Positions 33,561-42,586 of a stretch of DNA of 64,000 nucleotides are shown in pieces. This DNA comes from Chitinophagales bacterium (lineage in GTDB: Bacteria > Bacteroidota > Bacteroidia > Chitinophagales > Chitinophagaceae), in NCBI GenBank assembly GCA_017303335.1, contig JAFLBK010000001.1, positions 687,001-751,000 of the forward strand, written 5' to 3'. Numbering within the stretch: position 1 is the first letter of the stretch; every line of letters begins with the position of its first letter. The notes under the pieces were generated by a model. It searched no databases, was not told the DNA's origin, and saw only the letters and a program-made list of their open reading frames with translations. The position numbers were made by a program, and so were the translations under genes.

Positions 33561-35600
33561 ATGTCTTTTCAACTTCATGCCCCCTTTCCGCCCGCCGGCG
33601 ACCAGCCGGAAGCCATCCGCCAACTGACGGAAGGCGTACTTGCCGGCGAAAAACACCAGACCCTGCTCGGCGTTACCGGCAGCGGTAAAACATTCACCAT
33701 GGCCAACGTGATACAAAATACGCAACGGCCTACCCTGGTGATCACGCATAACAAAACACTGGTAGCCCAGCTGTACGGAGAATTCAAACAATTCTTCCCG
33801 GACAATGCCGTGGGATATTTTGTTTCGTACTACGACTACTACCAGCCCGAGGCCTATATGCCCGTGAGCAATACCTACATTGAAAAAGACCTCAGCATCA
33901 ACGATGAACTGGATAAACTCCGTCTGCAGGCCACCGCACAATTACTGAGCGGACGCAGGGACATCATCATCGTTGCCAGCGTAAGCTGTATTTATGGTAT
34001 GGGCAACCCCACCGATTACGAGAACGGCATCATCCGCATACAACGCGGCCAGGTCATTTCCCGGCAGGGATTCCTGCATGCGCTGGTGAACTCACTCTAT
34101 AACCGGAGCGAAGGCGATTTTACCCGGGGAACCTTCCGGGTCAAAGGCGATACGGTCGATATCAATCTCCCTTATGTTGATTTCGGTTACCGCATCAGTT
34201 TCTTCGGCGACGAGATCGAATCGATCGATACCCTGGAACTGAGCAGCGGCAAGCGGATCAGTTCCGTAGAGAACGCTGCCATCTTCCCCGCCAACCTCTA
34301 TGTAGCTCCCAAGGATATCATACAACAGGTGATCCACGAGATACAGGATGAAACAGCGGCGCAGACAACCTATTTCAAAAACTCGGGTAAATACATCGAA
34401 GCGCAACGGATCAGCGAACGGGTGGAATACGACCTGGAGATGATCCGGGAACTGGGTTACTGTAACGGCATCGAAAATTACTCCCGCTTTTTCGATCGCC
34501 GCAGGCCCGGCACAAGGCCTTTCTGCCTGCTGGATTATTTTCCGAAAGATTTTCTCTGCATCATCGATGAAAGCCACCAGACCATACCCCAGGTAAGCGG
34601 CATGTATGGCGGCGACCGGAGCCGAAAACTGATCCTGGTGGATTATGGCTTCCGCCTTCCATCGGCACTCGACAACCGGCCGCTGAATTTTCATGAATTT
34701 GAATCGCTGGTGAACCAAACGATCTATGTTTCTGCCACACCGGGCGATTACGAACTGGAAAAATGCGGCGGCGTGGTGGTGGAACAGGTGGTACGCCCCA
34801 CCGGTCTGCTGGATCCGCCGATCGAGATCCGCCCGTCGGTCAACCAGATCGATGACCTGCTGGATGAGATCGACAAGCGGGTAAAAAAGGGAGATCGTGT
34901 GCTGGTAACCACCCTTACCAAGCGCATGGCGGAAGAGATGGACAAATACCTGCACCGGATCGACATCAAGAGTAAATACATACACAGTGAAGTGGATACA
35001 CTGGAACGGATCGAGATCCTGCGTGAACTGAGACTGGGTACCATCGACGTACTCGTGGGCGTGAACCTGCTGCGGGAGGGGCTGGATATTCCGGAAGTAT
35101 CCCTGGTAGCCATCCTGGATGCCGACAAAGAAGGGTTCCTGCGGAATGAAAAAAGTCTGACCCAAACCGCCGGCCGTGCGGCCCGTAATGTGGACGGACT
35201 TGTTATCTTCTATGCCGATACCATGACCGAAAGCATGCAGAAGACGATCGATGAAACCAACCGGCGCCGGGAAAAACAGGTCGCTTTCAACATCGAATAC
35301 CATATCATACCCACTACGATCAAAAAAAGCAAGGAGCAGATACTGGCCCAGGGATCGGTGCTGGATGTAAAAGGGTACGATCCCTCGCGGCCTTACTCGC
35401 TGGCGCCGGATGCGGAACTGGTTACAGCCGCCGCGGAAGACCAGGAAGTGTACGCCACCATCCCGCAACTGGAAAAAGCCATTGCCCGGATCAAAAAAGA
35501 CATGACCAAGGCCGCCAAAGACCTCGATTTCATGGAAGCCGCCCGCCTGCGTGATGAGATGTTCCGGATGCAGAAGAACCTCGAGGATATGAAAAAATAA
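33561..35600 (+). CDS. uvrB: UvrABC system protein B
   Basis: A 679-residue DNA-damage verification helicase of nucleotide excision repair. Walker A GVTGSGKTFTMA is near 40-51, the beta-hairpin SYYDYYQPEAYMP near 92-104, then the DESHQ box, SATPGDYE, GVNLLREGLDIPEVSLVAILDADKEGFLR and QTAGRAARN (motif VI). The C-terminal UVR domain (EKAIARIKKDMTKAAKDLDF) that binds UvrC is present. Length is normal and the start MSFQLHAPFPPAGDQPEAI is typical. A ParA-like gene follows 39 bases later. Confidence 0.97.
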   Translation: MSFQLHAPFPPAGDQPEAIRQLTEGVLAGEKHQTLLGVTGSGKTFTMANVIQNTQRPTLVITHNKTLVAQLYGEFKQFFPDNAVGYFVSYYDYYQPEAYMPVSNTYIEKDLSINDELDKLRLQATAQLLSGRRDIIIVASVSCIYGMGNPTDYENGIIRIQRGQVISRQGFLHALVNSLYNRSEGDFTRGTFRVKGDTVDINLPYVDFGYRISFFGDEIESIDTLELSSGKRISSVENAAIFPANLYVAPKDIIQQVIHEIQDETAAQTTYFKNSGKYIEAQRISERVEYDLEMIRELGYCNGIENYSRFFDRRRPGTRPFCLLDYFPKDFLCIIDESHQTIPQVSGMYGGDRSRKLILVDYGFRLPSALDNRPLNFHEFESLVNQTIYVSATPGDYELEKCGGVVVEQVVRPTGLLDPPIEIRPSVNQIDDLLDEIDKRVKKGDRVLVTTLTKRMAEEMDKYLHRIDIKSKYIHSEVDTLERIEILRELRLGTIDVLVGVNLLREGLDIPEVSLVAILDADKEGFLRNEKSLTQTAGRAARNVDGLVIFYADTMTESMQKTIDETNRRREKQVAFNIEYHIIPTTIKKSKEQILAQGSVLDVKGYDPSRPYSLAPDAELVTAAAEDQEVYATIPQLEKAIARIKKDMTKAAKDLDFMEAARLRDEMFRMQKNLEDMKK

Positions 35601-35639
35601 TTCCCTATCTTAACCATCCTTTTCACAAAAAACAGGGCT

Positions 35640-36380
35640 ATGACAACAATCGCTTTGTACAACCTCAAGGGTGGTGTGGGTAAAACCGCCAGCTGTGTAA
35701 ACTTCGCCTACCTGGCTGCCGCCGACGGGTTCAGGACACTTTTATGGGATATCGACCCACAGGGTTCTTCCTCGTTCTACTATAAAGTAAAACCCAAGGT
35801 TCATCCCGGCATCAAAAAACTGATCACCAAAGACGCTCACCTGGAGAACGCCATCATGAGTTCCGATTTTGAGTTGCTGGATGTGATCCCCGCGGATAAT
35901 TCGAGCAGGAGTTTCGACATCATGCTGGAAGAGATGAAAGGCAACAAGAGCCGCCTGAAATCGATCATCAAACAACTGGATGGAGAATACGATTTCCTGT
36001 TCATCGACTGTCCGCCCGGGTTCAGCGTACTGAGCGAAAACATCTTTAATGCATCCGACATCGTACTCATGCCCGTGATACCCACCACGCTTTCCATCCG
36101 CACCTATCACATGGTGAAGGAATACTTCAAAGAGAAAGACCTGGACATGAGCAAACTGGCCTGCTTCTTTACCATGACCGACCTGCGCAAAACCATGCAC
36201 AACGAGATCATGGATGAACTGTATAAAGACAAACGTTTCTTCCAGAATTACATTCCGTACCTGTCCGACGTAGAGAAGATGGGCATCCACAAAGCCCCCA
36301 TCATGGAGTTCGCCAACAGCAGCTATGCGGCGCAATGTTACCGGGAGTTGTGGACAGAGATCAAAGAAGGCGTTTTATAA
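35640..36380 (+). CDS. ParA-family ATPase (orphan)
   Basis: A 246-residue MinD/ParA-type ATPase. The deviant Walker A KGGVGKT is at 10-16, followed by LLWDIDPQGSSSFYY and the Walker B-like FLFIDCPPGFSVLSENIF. The usual role is positioning of DNA, plasmids or protein clusters by ATP-dependent DNA binding. No parB gene or parS-like repeats are seen nearby, so chromosome partition is not implied; it may place another cargo. It lies 39 bases after uvrB and 56 bases before an esterase gene. Confidence 0.85.
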   Translation: MTTIALYNLKGGVGKTASCVNFAYLAAADGFRTLLWDIDPQGSSSFYYKVKPKVHPGIKKLITKDAHLENAIMSSDFELLDVIPADNSSRSFDIMLEEMKGNKSRLKSIIKQLDGEYDFLFIDCPPGFSVLSENIFNASDIVLMPVIPTTLSIRTYHMVKEYFKEKDLDMSKLACFFTMTDLRKTMHNEIMDELYKDKRFFQNYIPYLSDVEKMGIHKAPIMEFANSSYAAQCYRELWTEIKEGVL

Positions 36381-36436
36381 TAGCATTGTATATTGAGCAC
36401 CGATTACCGACATTTTTCACCAGACCAAACTAACGT

Positions 36437-37168
36437 ATGAAAAGAGAATTGAATTCCTGGTTCAGTCCTGCACTCCAAACCGAAATGCCCATCGCCACCT
36501 ACGGCGATTATGGTTTTGCCCTGTTGTTCGTTCCCACCGCCGCGGCCGATTATTTAGAGTATGAACGCTTCCAGATGATGGAAACACTGGCGCCGTATAT
36601 CAATGGCGGGAAAGTAAAAGTGTTCTCGATCAACAGCATCAACAATGAAAGCTGGCTGAACAATGAAATGCTGGGCGAGCACAAGGCCATCCGCCACAAC
36701 CAGTTCAATGAATATGTGTTCAATGAAGTGATCCCCTTTATCAAGAACAGCACCTCACCCGATACTCCCATCATCACCTGCGGAGCATCCTTTGGCGCCC
36801 TGCACAGCATGAACCTTTTCCTCAAGCGGCCCGACCTGATCAATGGGGTGATCGCCATGAGCGGCGTATACGACCTCACGGAATACTCCAAGGGTTTCTG
36901 GGACGAGCAGGTGTATTTCAACAGTCCCATGCATTATATGGGCAATCTTACCGACCACCATATCCTGGAACAGATACGCCGGAGCAACCACATACACATC
37001 CTTACCGGCAGTGGCGCCTACGAAGACCCGAACGCCTCCCGTGCTTTTGCCGGCCTGCTCTACAGCAAGGGAATCACCTATGAATTAGACGTTTGGGGCG
37101 AAGAATGGAAGCACGACTGGCCCACCTGGAGGGCCATGCTGCCTGTTTACCTGGAAACAAGGTTCTGA
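36437..37168 (+). CDS. Esterase family protein (alpha/beta hydrolase, esterase D-like)
   Basis: A 243-residue cytoplasmic alpha/beta hydrolase without signal peptide. The nucleophile elbow is GASFGA (Ser at about 117), and the probable catalytic His is in EWKHDWPTW near the C terminus, with an Asp in the TGSGAYEDPNAS loop. This layout matches the putative esterase family (PF00756; enterochelin esterase or S-formylglutathione hydrolase-like). The substrate is unknown. It sits in a same-strand run between the ParA gene and a lipoprotein gene. Confidence 0.8.
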   Translation: MKRELNSWFSPALQTEMPIATYGDYGFALLFVPTAAADYLEYERFQMMETLAPYINGGKVKVFSINSINNESWLNNEMLGEHKAIRHNQFNEYVFNEVIPFIKNSTSPDTPIITCGASFGALHSMNLFLKRPDLINGVIAMSGVYDLTEYSKGFWDEQVYFNSPMHYMGNLTDHHILEQIRRSNHIHILTGSGAYEDPNASRAFAGLLYSKGITYELDVWGEEWKHDWPTWRAMLPVYLETRF

Positions 37169-37214
37169 TTTTTACTCCACACACAATAAGGGAAGGGCTT
37201 TTTCAGTTATAGGT

Positions 37215-37652
37215 ATGTCCAAAAATCCTAAAACAGTGAAAAAGCCCTTACTTCTTTTCACCCTGAAGTGCAGTGTTATCCTCTATTTTGCCGCCTGCAC
37301 GGGTATTAACAGCTATACCAAGTCAGTCGCCGCCTCTCCGTACGTTACCAAGGGAACCTGGAAAGTGAACCTCCTGGAAGCGGGTAAGGATGAAACCAGG
37401 CTGCTGAAAGGATACGACCTTACCTTTTCAGCTACCGGTAAGATCACCCTGAGGAAAGACGCGGAGATCATCACCGGCAACTGGTCGGAAGACGAGATCG
37501 CCAAAAAGATCACCATCAGCCTGGATACGCACGACCCGGTGCTGGAAAAGCTGAATAACAACTGGGCCATTACCAACGCCAACGATAACAGTATTCAAAT
37601 GAATAACCCGGAGCAAATCACCGGGGGCCGGTTACAGATAACCAGCTTATGA
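37215..37652 (+). CDS. Lipocalin-like putative lipoprotein
   Basis: A 145-residue protein. A basic N terminus (KNPKTVKKPLLLF) and hydrophobic stretch end in YFAAC, a plausible lipobox, so the mature protein would be lipid-anchored at Cys27. The remaining 115 residues are beta-rich (GTWKVNLLEAG, YDLTFSATGKITL, ITGNWSEDE), resembling Bacteroidetes lipocalin-like domains. No function is known. A strong terminator follows, so it ends its transcription unit. Confidence 0.65.
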   Translation: MSKNPKTVKKPLLLFTLKCSVILYFAACTGINSYTKSVAASPYVTKGTWKVNLLEAGKDETRLLKGYDLTFSATGKITLRKDAEIITGNWSEDEIAKKITISLDTHDPVLEKLNNNWAITNANDNSIQMNNPEQITGGRLQITSL

Positions 37653-37691
37653 TAAAATCAGTTTTTGTTTTAGTTTGAGTTAGATGATCTT

Positions 37692-37722
37692 AAAAAGCTG
37701 TTCCTCCCCGGAACAGCTTTTT
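37692..37722 (+). terminator. Terminator before polA
   Basis: A perfect 13-bp stem AAAAAGCTGTTCC (37692-37704) / GGAACAGCTTTTT (37710-37722) with loop TCCCC. It is the longest perfect terminator stem in the window. Confidence 0.9.
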
Positions 37723-37771
37723 AAGTTATGGGTGGAACCGGTCAACGGCATAATTGTTTTACTTTTATGGC

Positions 37772-40633
37772 ATGTCCAAGAAACTATTCCTGCTCGATGC
37801 CTTCGCCCTTGTTTTTCGTGCTTACTATGCACTCATACGCAATCCGCGTATCACCAGCAAGGGACGCAACACCAACGCCCAGTTTGGTTTTACCAATACG
37901 ATCCTGGAGCTGATCAAGAACCAGAATCCCACACACATGGCCGTATGTTTCGATACACACGCGCCAACGGAACGGCATACCGATTTCGCCGACTACAAGG
38001 CCAACCGGCAGGAAACACCGGAAGACATTCTTTCGGCCGTACCGGATATCAAACGCATCGTGGAAGGGTTGAACATACCGGTGATCGCACTGGATGGATA
38101 CGAGGCCGATGATGTAATCGGGGCCCTCGCGAAAAAAGCCGAGAAAGAAGGGTACGAAGTATATATGGTAACGCCCGACAAAGACTATGGTCAGTTGGTC
38201 ACCGAAAAGATCCGGATCTACAAACCGCCCTACCAGGGCGGGAATTTTGAAATTCTCGGCCCGAAAGAAGTTTGCGAAAAATGGGATATTGAAAAGGTAG
38301 ACCAGGTGATCGATATACTCGGCCTCATGGGCGACGCGGTAGATAATATTCCCGGCATCAAGGGTGTTGGCGAAAAAACGGCCGCGAAACTTATCAAGGA
38401 ATACGGCAGCGTGGAAGGAGTGATCGAAAACGCGGATAAAATCAAGGGCGCCATCGGCGAAAAAGTGCGGGCAGGCAAGGATATGGCGGTGCTGAGCAAA
38501 AAACTGGCAACCATCATCACCAATGTACCGGTGGAATTTCATGAAGAGAACTTCCGCATCAGGGAGATGAATAAACCGGCGCTGAAAGAGATCTTCGAGG
38601 AACTGGAATTCAAAACACTCGGAAAACGACTGCTTGGGGAAGAAGTTGAACCAGGCGGAAAAACCGAGTCGCCCGCTAAAGAATCAAAAGCGGCGGACAC
38701 AAAAACAAAAGCGGCCACACCGCAGATGGATCTCTTTGGCAATATCATTGAGCCGGTACAACCCGCTACAGTCGAGATAAACATAAAGGAAGAGGATATG
38801 CCGGCGGCTGTTGACCGCAACATCCACAACACCCCCCACGATTACAGCCTGGTACAAAGCGATAAAGAGATCAAAGACCTGGTTACATACCTTTCCGGTT
38901 TCGAAGAGATCTGCTTCGATACCGAAACCACGGGCATCGATCCCAACGACGCCGAACTGGTAGGCATGAGCTTTTCGGTGAAACCCGGAGAAGGCTTCTA
39001 TGTTACCTGCCCGGCCGACCAGAAAGAAACGGCCCGGCAACTCCGGTTCTTCGCATCGCTTTTCGCCGATACGAAGAAGACCTGGATCGGGCACAATATC
39101 AAATACGACCTGCTCATCCTGAAATGGTATGGCTACGAACTGGCGGGCCCTGTCTTCGACAGCATGGTGGCTCATTTTGCCATTGAGCCCGATGGCAAGA
39201 ACGGCATGGATGCACTGAGCGAACGTTACCTGCATTATGAACCCGTTCATATCGAAGAACTCATCGGCAAAAAAGGAAAAACCCAGGGTAACATGCGGGA
39301 CGTGGAGCCGGAGAAAATAAAAGACTATGCCGCCGAAGACGCCGACATCACCCTGCAACTGAAAAACATCTTCGTTCCCAAGTTGAAGGAAAGGGAAGTG
39401 GAACGGGTTTTTTATGAAGTGGATAATCCCCTGGTAAAAGTGCTGACGGCCATGGAATTTGAAGGCATCCGGATAGACGAGGGATTCCTGAAAGATTACA
39501 GCAAAGAGCTTGAGAAAGAAGCGAAGGCGGCGGAAGAAAGCGTATACAAACAAGCCGGCGTGCGTTTCAACCTGGCATCACCGAAACAGCTGGGTGAGGT
39601 TTTATTCGATAAGATGCAGATCGACCCCAAGGCAAAGAAGACCAAAACCGGTCAATACGCGACCGGCGAAGACGTGTTGCTCAAACTGGCCGGCAAGAAC
39701 AAGATCGTGGAAGACATCCTGGCTTTCCGCGAATTCACCAAACTGAGATCTACCTATGTGGATGCGCTGCCGCTGATGATCAATCCCAAAACAGACAGGG
39801 TGCATACCTCCTATGCGCAGGCTGTTGCCGTGACCGGACGCCTCAGCAGCAACAACCCGAACCTGCAGAACATCCCGATCCGAACGGAGCGAGGCCGGGA
39901 GATCCGGAAAGCATTTATACCGAGAGACAACGATCACGTATTGATTTCGGCCGATTACTCCCAGATCGAACTGCGCATCGTGGCCGCCATCAGCGGCGAT
40001 GCAAATATGTGCGAAGCCTTCCGCAGCGGCACCGATATTCATACCGCGACTGCCGCCAAAGTATTTGGCGTTGCTGAAAAGGATGTTACCAAAGAAATGC
40101 GCTACAAAGCCAAAAGTGTGAACTTCGGCATCATCTATGGCCAGGGCGCTTTCGGCCTTGCCGAGAACCTGGGCATCAGCCGTACCGAAGCCAAAGAGAT
40201 CATCGATAACTACAAGAAACAGTTCCCGAATATTCAGAAGTATATGGACGATACCATTCACTTCGCCCAGGAGAATGGTTATGTACAAACGCTGATGGGC
40301 CGTAAGCGGTGGTTACGGGATATCCACAGCGCCAATTTTACGGTACGCGCCTTCGCCGAACGCAACGCCATCAATTCGCCGATACAGGGTACGGCCGCCG
40401 ATATGATCAAGCTGGCCATGATCAAGATCCACCAGGAATTCAACAAGCATAAATTCAAATCGAAGATGCTCCTGCAGGTACACGACGAATTGGTCTTCGA
40501 TGCGCATAAGTCGGAACTGGAAACGATCAAGCCCGTCATCCTGCAATGCATGCAAACAGCCCTGGCACTGCCCCACGAAGTACCTACCGACGCGGAACTG
40601 GGATCGGGCGTTAACTGGCTGGAAGCACATTAA
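37772..40633 (+). CDS. polA: DNA polymerase I
   Basis: A 953-residue three-domain polymerase. The 5' nuclease domain (1-290) has MSKKLFLLDAFALVFRAYYA, ALDGYEADDVIG and LMGDAVDNIPGIKGVGEKTA. A low-complexity Ala/Lys linker (about 295-320) precedes the 3'-5' exonuclease domain, whose catalytic residues are kept: Asp383 and Glu385 in FDTETTG, GHNIKYD, and YAAEDAD. The polymerase domain (560-953) has motif A DYSQIELRI (Asp728), motif B RYKAKSVNFGIIYG and motif C QVHDELVF (His904, Asp905). Proofreading should therefore work, unlike in some PolA lineages. ATG 37772 gives the family start; the Met six codons upstream is less likely. Confidence 0.97.
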   Translation: MSKKLFLLDAFALVFRAYYALIRNPRITSKGRNTNAQFGFTNTILELIKNQNPTHMAVCFDTHAPTERHTDFADYKANRQETPEDILSAVPDIKRIVEGLNIPVIALDGYEADDVIGALAKKAEKEGYEVYMVTPDKDYGQLVTEKIRIYKPPYQGGNFEILGPKEVCEKWDIEKVDQVIDILGLMGDAVDNIPGIKGVGEKTAAKLIKEYGSVEGVIENADKIKGAIGEKVRAGKDMAVLSKKLATIITNVPVEFHEENFRIREMNKPALKEIFEELEFKTLGKRLLGEEVEPGGKTESPAKESKAADTKTKAATPQMDLFGNIIEPVQPATVEINIKEEDMPAAVDRNIHNTPHDYSLVQSDKEIKDLVTYLSGFEEICFDTETTGIDPNDAELVGMSFSVKPGEGFYVTCPADQKETARQLRFFASLFADTKKTWIGHNIKYDLLILKWYGYELAGPVFDSMVAHFAIEPDGKNGMDALSERYLHYEPVHIEELIGKKGKTQGNMRDVEPEKIKDYAAEDADITLQLKNIFVPKLKEREVERVFYEVDNPLVKVLTAMEFEGIRIDEGFLKDYSKELEKEAKAAEESVYKQAGVRFNLASPKQLGEVLFDKMQIDPKAKKTKTGQYATGEDVLLKLAGKNKIVEDILAFREFTKLRSTYVDALPLMINPKTDRVHTSYAQAVAVTGRLSSNNPNLQNIPIRTERGREIRKAFIPRDNDHVLISADYSQIELRIVAAISGDANMCEAFRSGTDIHTATAAKVFGVAEKDVTKEMRYKAKSVNFGIIYGQGAFGLAENLGISRTEAKEIIDNYKKQFPNIQKYMDDTIHFAQENGYVQTLMGRKRWLRDIHSANFTVRAFAERNAINSPIQGTAADMIKLAMIKIHQEFNKHKFKSKMLLQVHDELVFDAHKSELETIKPVILQCMQTALALPHEVPTDAELGSGVNWLEAH

Positions 40634-40636
40634 TCA

Positions 40637-40710
40637 ATTTGAGGATTTGGAAATTTGAAAATGTGGCAATAGGGAATCCCGCCTGTTTCATCATTTTCAC
40701 ATCCTCAAAT
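40637..40710. repeat. Imperfect inverted repeat between polA and DsbA-like gene
   Basis: The left arm (40637-40663) reads ATTTGAGGAT, 8 extra bases, then TTGAAAATG. The right arm (40692-40710), reverse-complemented, reads ATTTGAGGATGTGAAAATG. Apart from the insertion 18 of 19 positions agree. Further degenerate units (TTTGAAGATGTGATG, minus strand) lie to the right, up to 40725. It may be a small interspersed palindromic element. Confidence 0.5.
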
Positions 40711-40727
40711 CATCACATCTTCAAAGC

Positions 40728-41372
40728 ATGACCCTTATTTACTGTTACGATGCCTATTGCGGCTGGTGTTACGGCTTCAGCCCGGTAATGAAGAAGATCG
40801 CAGCGGAGTATGCTGGTAAGCTGGACATTGAAGTGCTGAGCGGCGGCATGATGACCGGCGAAAACGCGATGCCGATCGAAAAGATCGGTCCGTATATTCA
40901 AAATGCCTATACCCGCGTGGAAGAATTAACGGGTATAAAATTCGGAGAAGATTTCCTCTGGCATGTTTTCCATCCCGGCCAAAGCGACTGGGTGATGAAT
41001 TCCGAAAAACCCGCCATCGCTCTTTGTATTGCAAAAGAACTGTTTCCCGAACGGCAACTGGATTTTGCCACCGACCTGCAGTTGGCGCTGAATGCCGAAG
41101 GAAGAGACCTCGACGATGATGAAGCTTACCGTCATTTGTTGGAAAAATATTCGATCGACCCAGATAGCTTTTACCTGAAACTGAAAAGCGGGGAATACCG
41201 CGACCAGGCCTATTACGAATTCTCTCTTTGCAGGCAATTACAGGTAACGGGATTCCCGTCTGTGTTCATCCAAACGGCCGATCTCCGGTTTGTTATGGTT
41301 GCCCGAGGCTATACCGATTACGAAACCCTCAAGTTGCGAATCGAAAACGTATTACTGGAAACAGGCAGTTGA
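40728..41372 (+). CDS. DsbA-family thioredoxin-fold protein (FrnE-like)
   Basis: A 214-residue protein with a DsbA-type domain. The redox motif CGWC is at 11-14 in DAYCGWCYGF, an alpha-helical insertion spans about 40-150 (FHPGQSDWVMNSEKPAIALCIAKELF), and a cis-Pro loop VTGFPSVFI is near 185. There is no signal peptide, so it acts in the cytoplasm, as the FrnE and 2-hydroxychromene-2-carboxylate isomerase-like branch does. The active-site pair supports an oxidoreductase rather than an isomerase. It starts immediately after the inverted repeat. Confidence 0.85.
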   Translation: MTLIYCYDAYCGWCYGFSPVMKKIAAEYAGKLDIEVLSGGMMTGENAMPIEKIGPYIQNAYTRVEELTGIKFGEDFLWHVFHPGQSDWVMNSEKPAIALCIAKELFPERQLDFATDLQLALNAEGRDLDDDEAYRHLLEKYSIDPDSFYLKLKSGEYRDQAYYEFSLCRQLQVTGFPSVFIQTADLRFVMVARGYTDYETLKLRIENVLLETGS

Positions 41373-41442
41373 GGGTCGGCCATTCATCCATCTTTCTTGC
41401 AAAAGCGATCAGCGGATTGTATTTTGTAACAAAACAATTGCT

Positions 41443-42093
41443 ATGAAGTATACATTTTTGACGCTGCTTGCGTTTTCTTTTGCCGTTTTCTCCTGCAACA
41501 ACAGCAAAGACGAGAAAAAAGCCCAAACGGATTCCACCCAAACGACTATCAGCAGTACCAGGCCCGAAACACCGGCACCTGCCATGGATCCAGCAGCCAT
41601 ACAAAAAGCCATGGAAGATTTTGCCAAACCCGGCGACATGCACAAGTGGCTGGCTAAATTCTCCGGGACCTGGGATGGCCGCATCGTCGAATTTTCAAAC
41701 CCGGCCAAACCCGATACCACAAAAGCCGTGGAAGTGGTTGGCATGACCCTGAATGGATTGTATCAAACCACGGCATTTACCGGCAAGGTGCAGGGTATGC
41801 CTTTTGAAGGCCGTGGCATTACCGGTTACGACAACGCCAAAAAAATATTTGTCAATAGCTGGATCGACAATATGAGCAGTGGTATTATCAGCATGACCGG
41901 CTCCTATGACGAAAAGACCAAAACGCTGAATCTTGCCGGAACCCAAACCAACCCGGTTACCGGCAAAGACATGAGCATCCGCCAGGAGATGATTGTCGTA
42001 GACGACGACTCCTATACACTTGTTATGTACGGCACGGGGCCGGATGGCAAAGAGGCCAAATTCATGGAAGGTTATTTCAAAAGAAGAAAATAA
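41443..42093 (+). CDS. DUF1579 family lipoprotein
   Basis: A 216-residue protein. The signal sequence MKYTFLTLLAFSFAVFSC ends in a lipobox, with lipidation at Cys18. A Thr/Ser/Pro-rich linker follows, then a DUF1579 domain (MHKWLAKFSGTWDGRIVEFSNP, KAVEVVGMTLNGLYQTTAF, GRGITGYDNAKKIFVNSWIDNMSSGI). The function of the domain is unknown; the fold is lipocalin-like. ATG 41443 is chosen because the signal peptide begins there, although in-frame codons extend upstream. A bidirectional terminator follows. Confidence 0.82.
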   Translation: MKYTFLTLLAFSFAVFSCNNSKDEKKAQTDSTQTTISSTRPETPAPAMDPAAIQKAMEDFAKPGDMHKWLAKFSGTWDGRIVEFSNPAKPDTTKAVEVVGMTLNGLYQTTAFTGKVQGMPFEGRGITGYDNAKKIFVNSWIDNMSSGIISMTGSYDEKTKTLNLAGTQTNPVTGKDMSIRQEMIVVDDDSYTLVMYGTGPDGKEAKFMEGYFKRRK

Positions 42094-42097
42094 TAAC

Positions 42098-42120
42098 AAA
42101 AGCCCCGTTTGGGGCTTTTT
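42098..42120. terminator. Bidirectional terminator
   Basis: A 9-bp stem AAAAGCCCC (42098-42106) / GGGGCTTTT (42111-42119) with loop GTTT, followed by T. It lies between the DUF1579 gene and the convergent small-protein operon. Confidence 0.88.
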
Positions 42121-42138
42121 AGTTTAATCGCGTTGCGT

Positions 42139-42570
42139 TCATTGTTTATTCTGCCACGAAAGGGAAAGCCGGCCGCCGAGGAGAAATACAAAGATCAACC
42201 CGGTGCAAAGAATCGGCGGGAAGAAGGTAAAGAAAAGCATCGCCAGGAAAAGAGCGCCAAATATGATTGTTTCGATAAGCAACATCCCTTTCCAGATTTC
42301 TGCTCCCGGATTTCGTTTTGCCAGGAACCAGTTCAGTAAACCCCCGAAAAGGCAGATGAGCGTAAAACTGATGCTAAGCCCTGTAAACAATTCTGAAAAA
42401 CTGGGATGAAAACCCATGCCGGCATCGGGTTTATAGTTATCGACCAGGTCGAAGAGTTGTTTTTCTGTATCGTTTTGCGGCGTGGGCTTTACAAAAAAGC
42501 TAAGCGAATGAAACGCCGCGGTCAGCAGCTGGGTAACAACGGATGCCCATATCCAGAATTTAAATCGCAT
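42139..42570 (-). CDS. Four-helix membrane protein, function unknown
   Basis: A 143-residue hydrophobic protein with predicted helices at about 5-25, 60-80, 92-110 and 113-132 and a polar loop at 27-58 (PTPQNDTEKQLFDLVDNYKPDAG). It resembles an unnamed Bacteroidetes membrane family; I do not recognise a function. It is the last gene of the nine-gene small-protein operon, 16 bases after the DinB gene and directly before a terminator. Confidence 0.6.
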   Translation of the reverse strand: MRFKFWIWASVVTQLLTAAFHSLSFFVKPTPQNDTEKQLFDLVDNYKPDAGMGFHPSFSELFTGLSISFTLICLFGGLLNWFLAKRNPGAEIWKGMLLIETIIFGALFLAMLFFTFFPPILCTGLIFVFLLGGRLSLSWQNKQ

Positions 42571-42586
42571 ATAATCAGGTTTGGAA

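Noticed and set aside
34092..35468. A 458-codon minus-strand frame inside uvrB
   Set aside because: Antisense to a fully recognisable UvrB; the translation is low in recognisable structure and has no start context.
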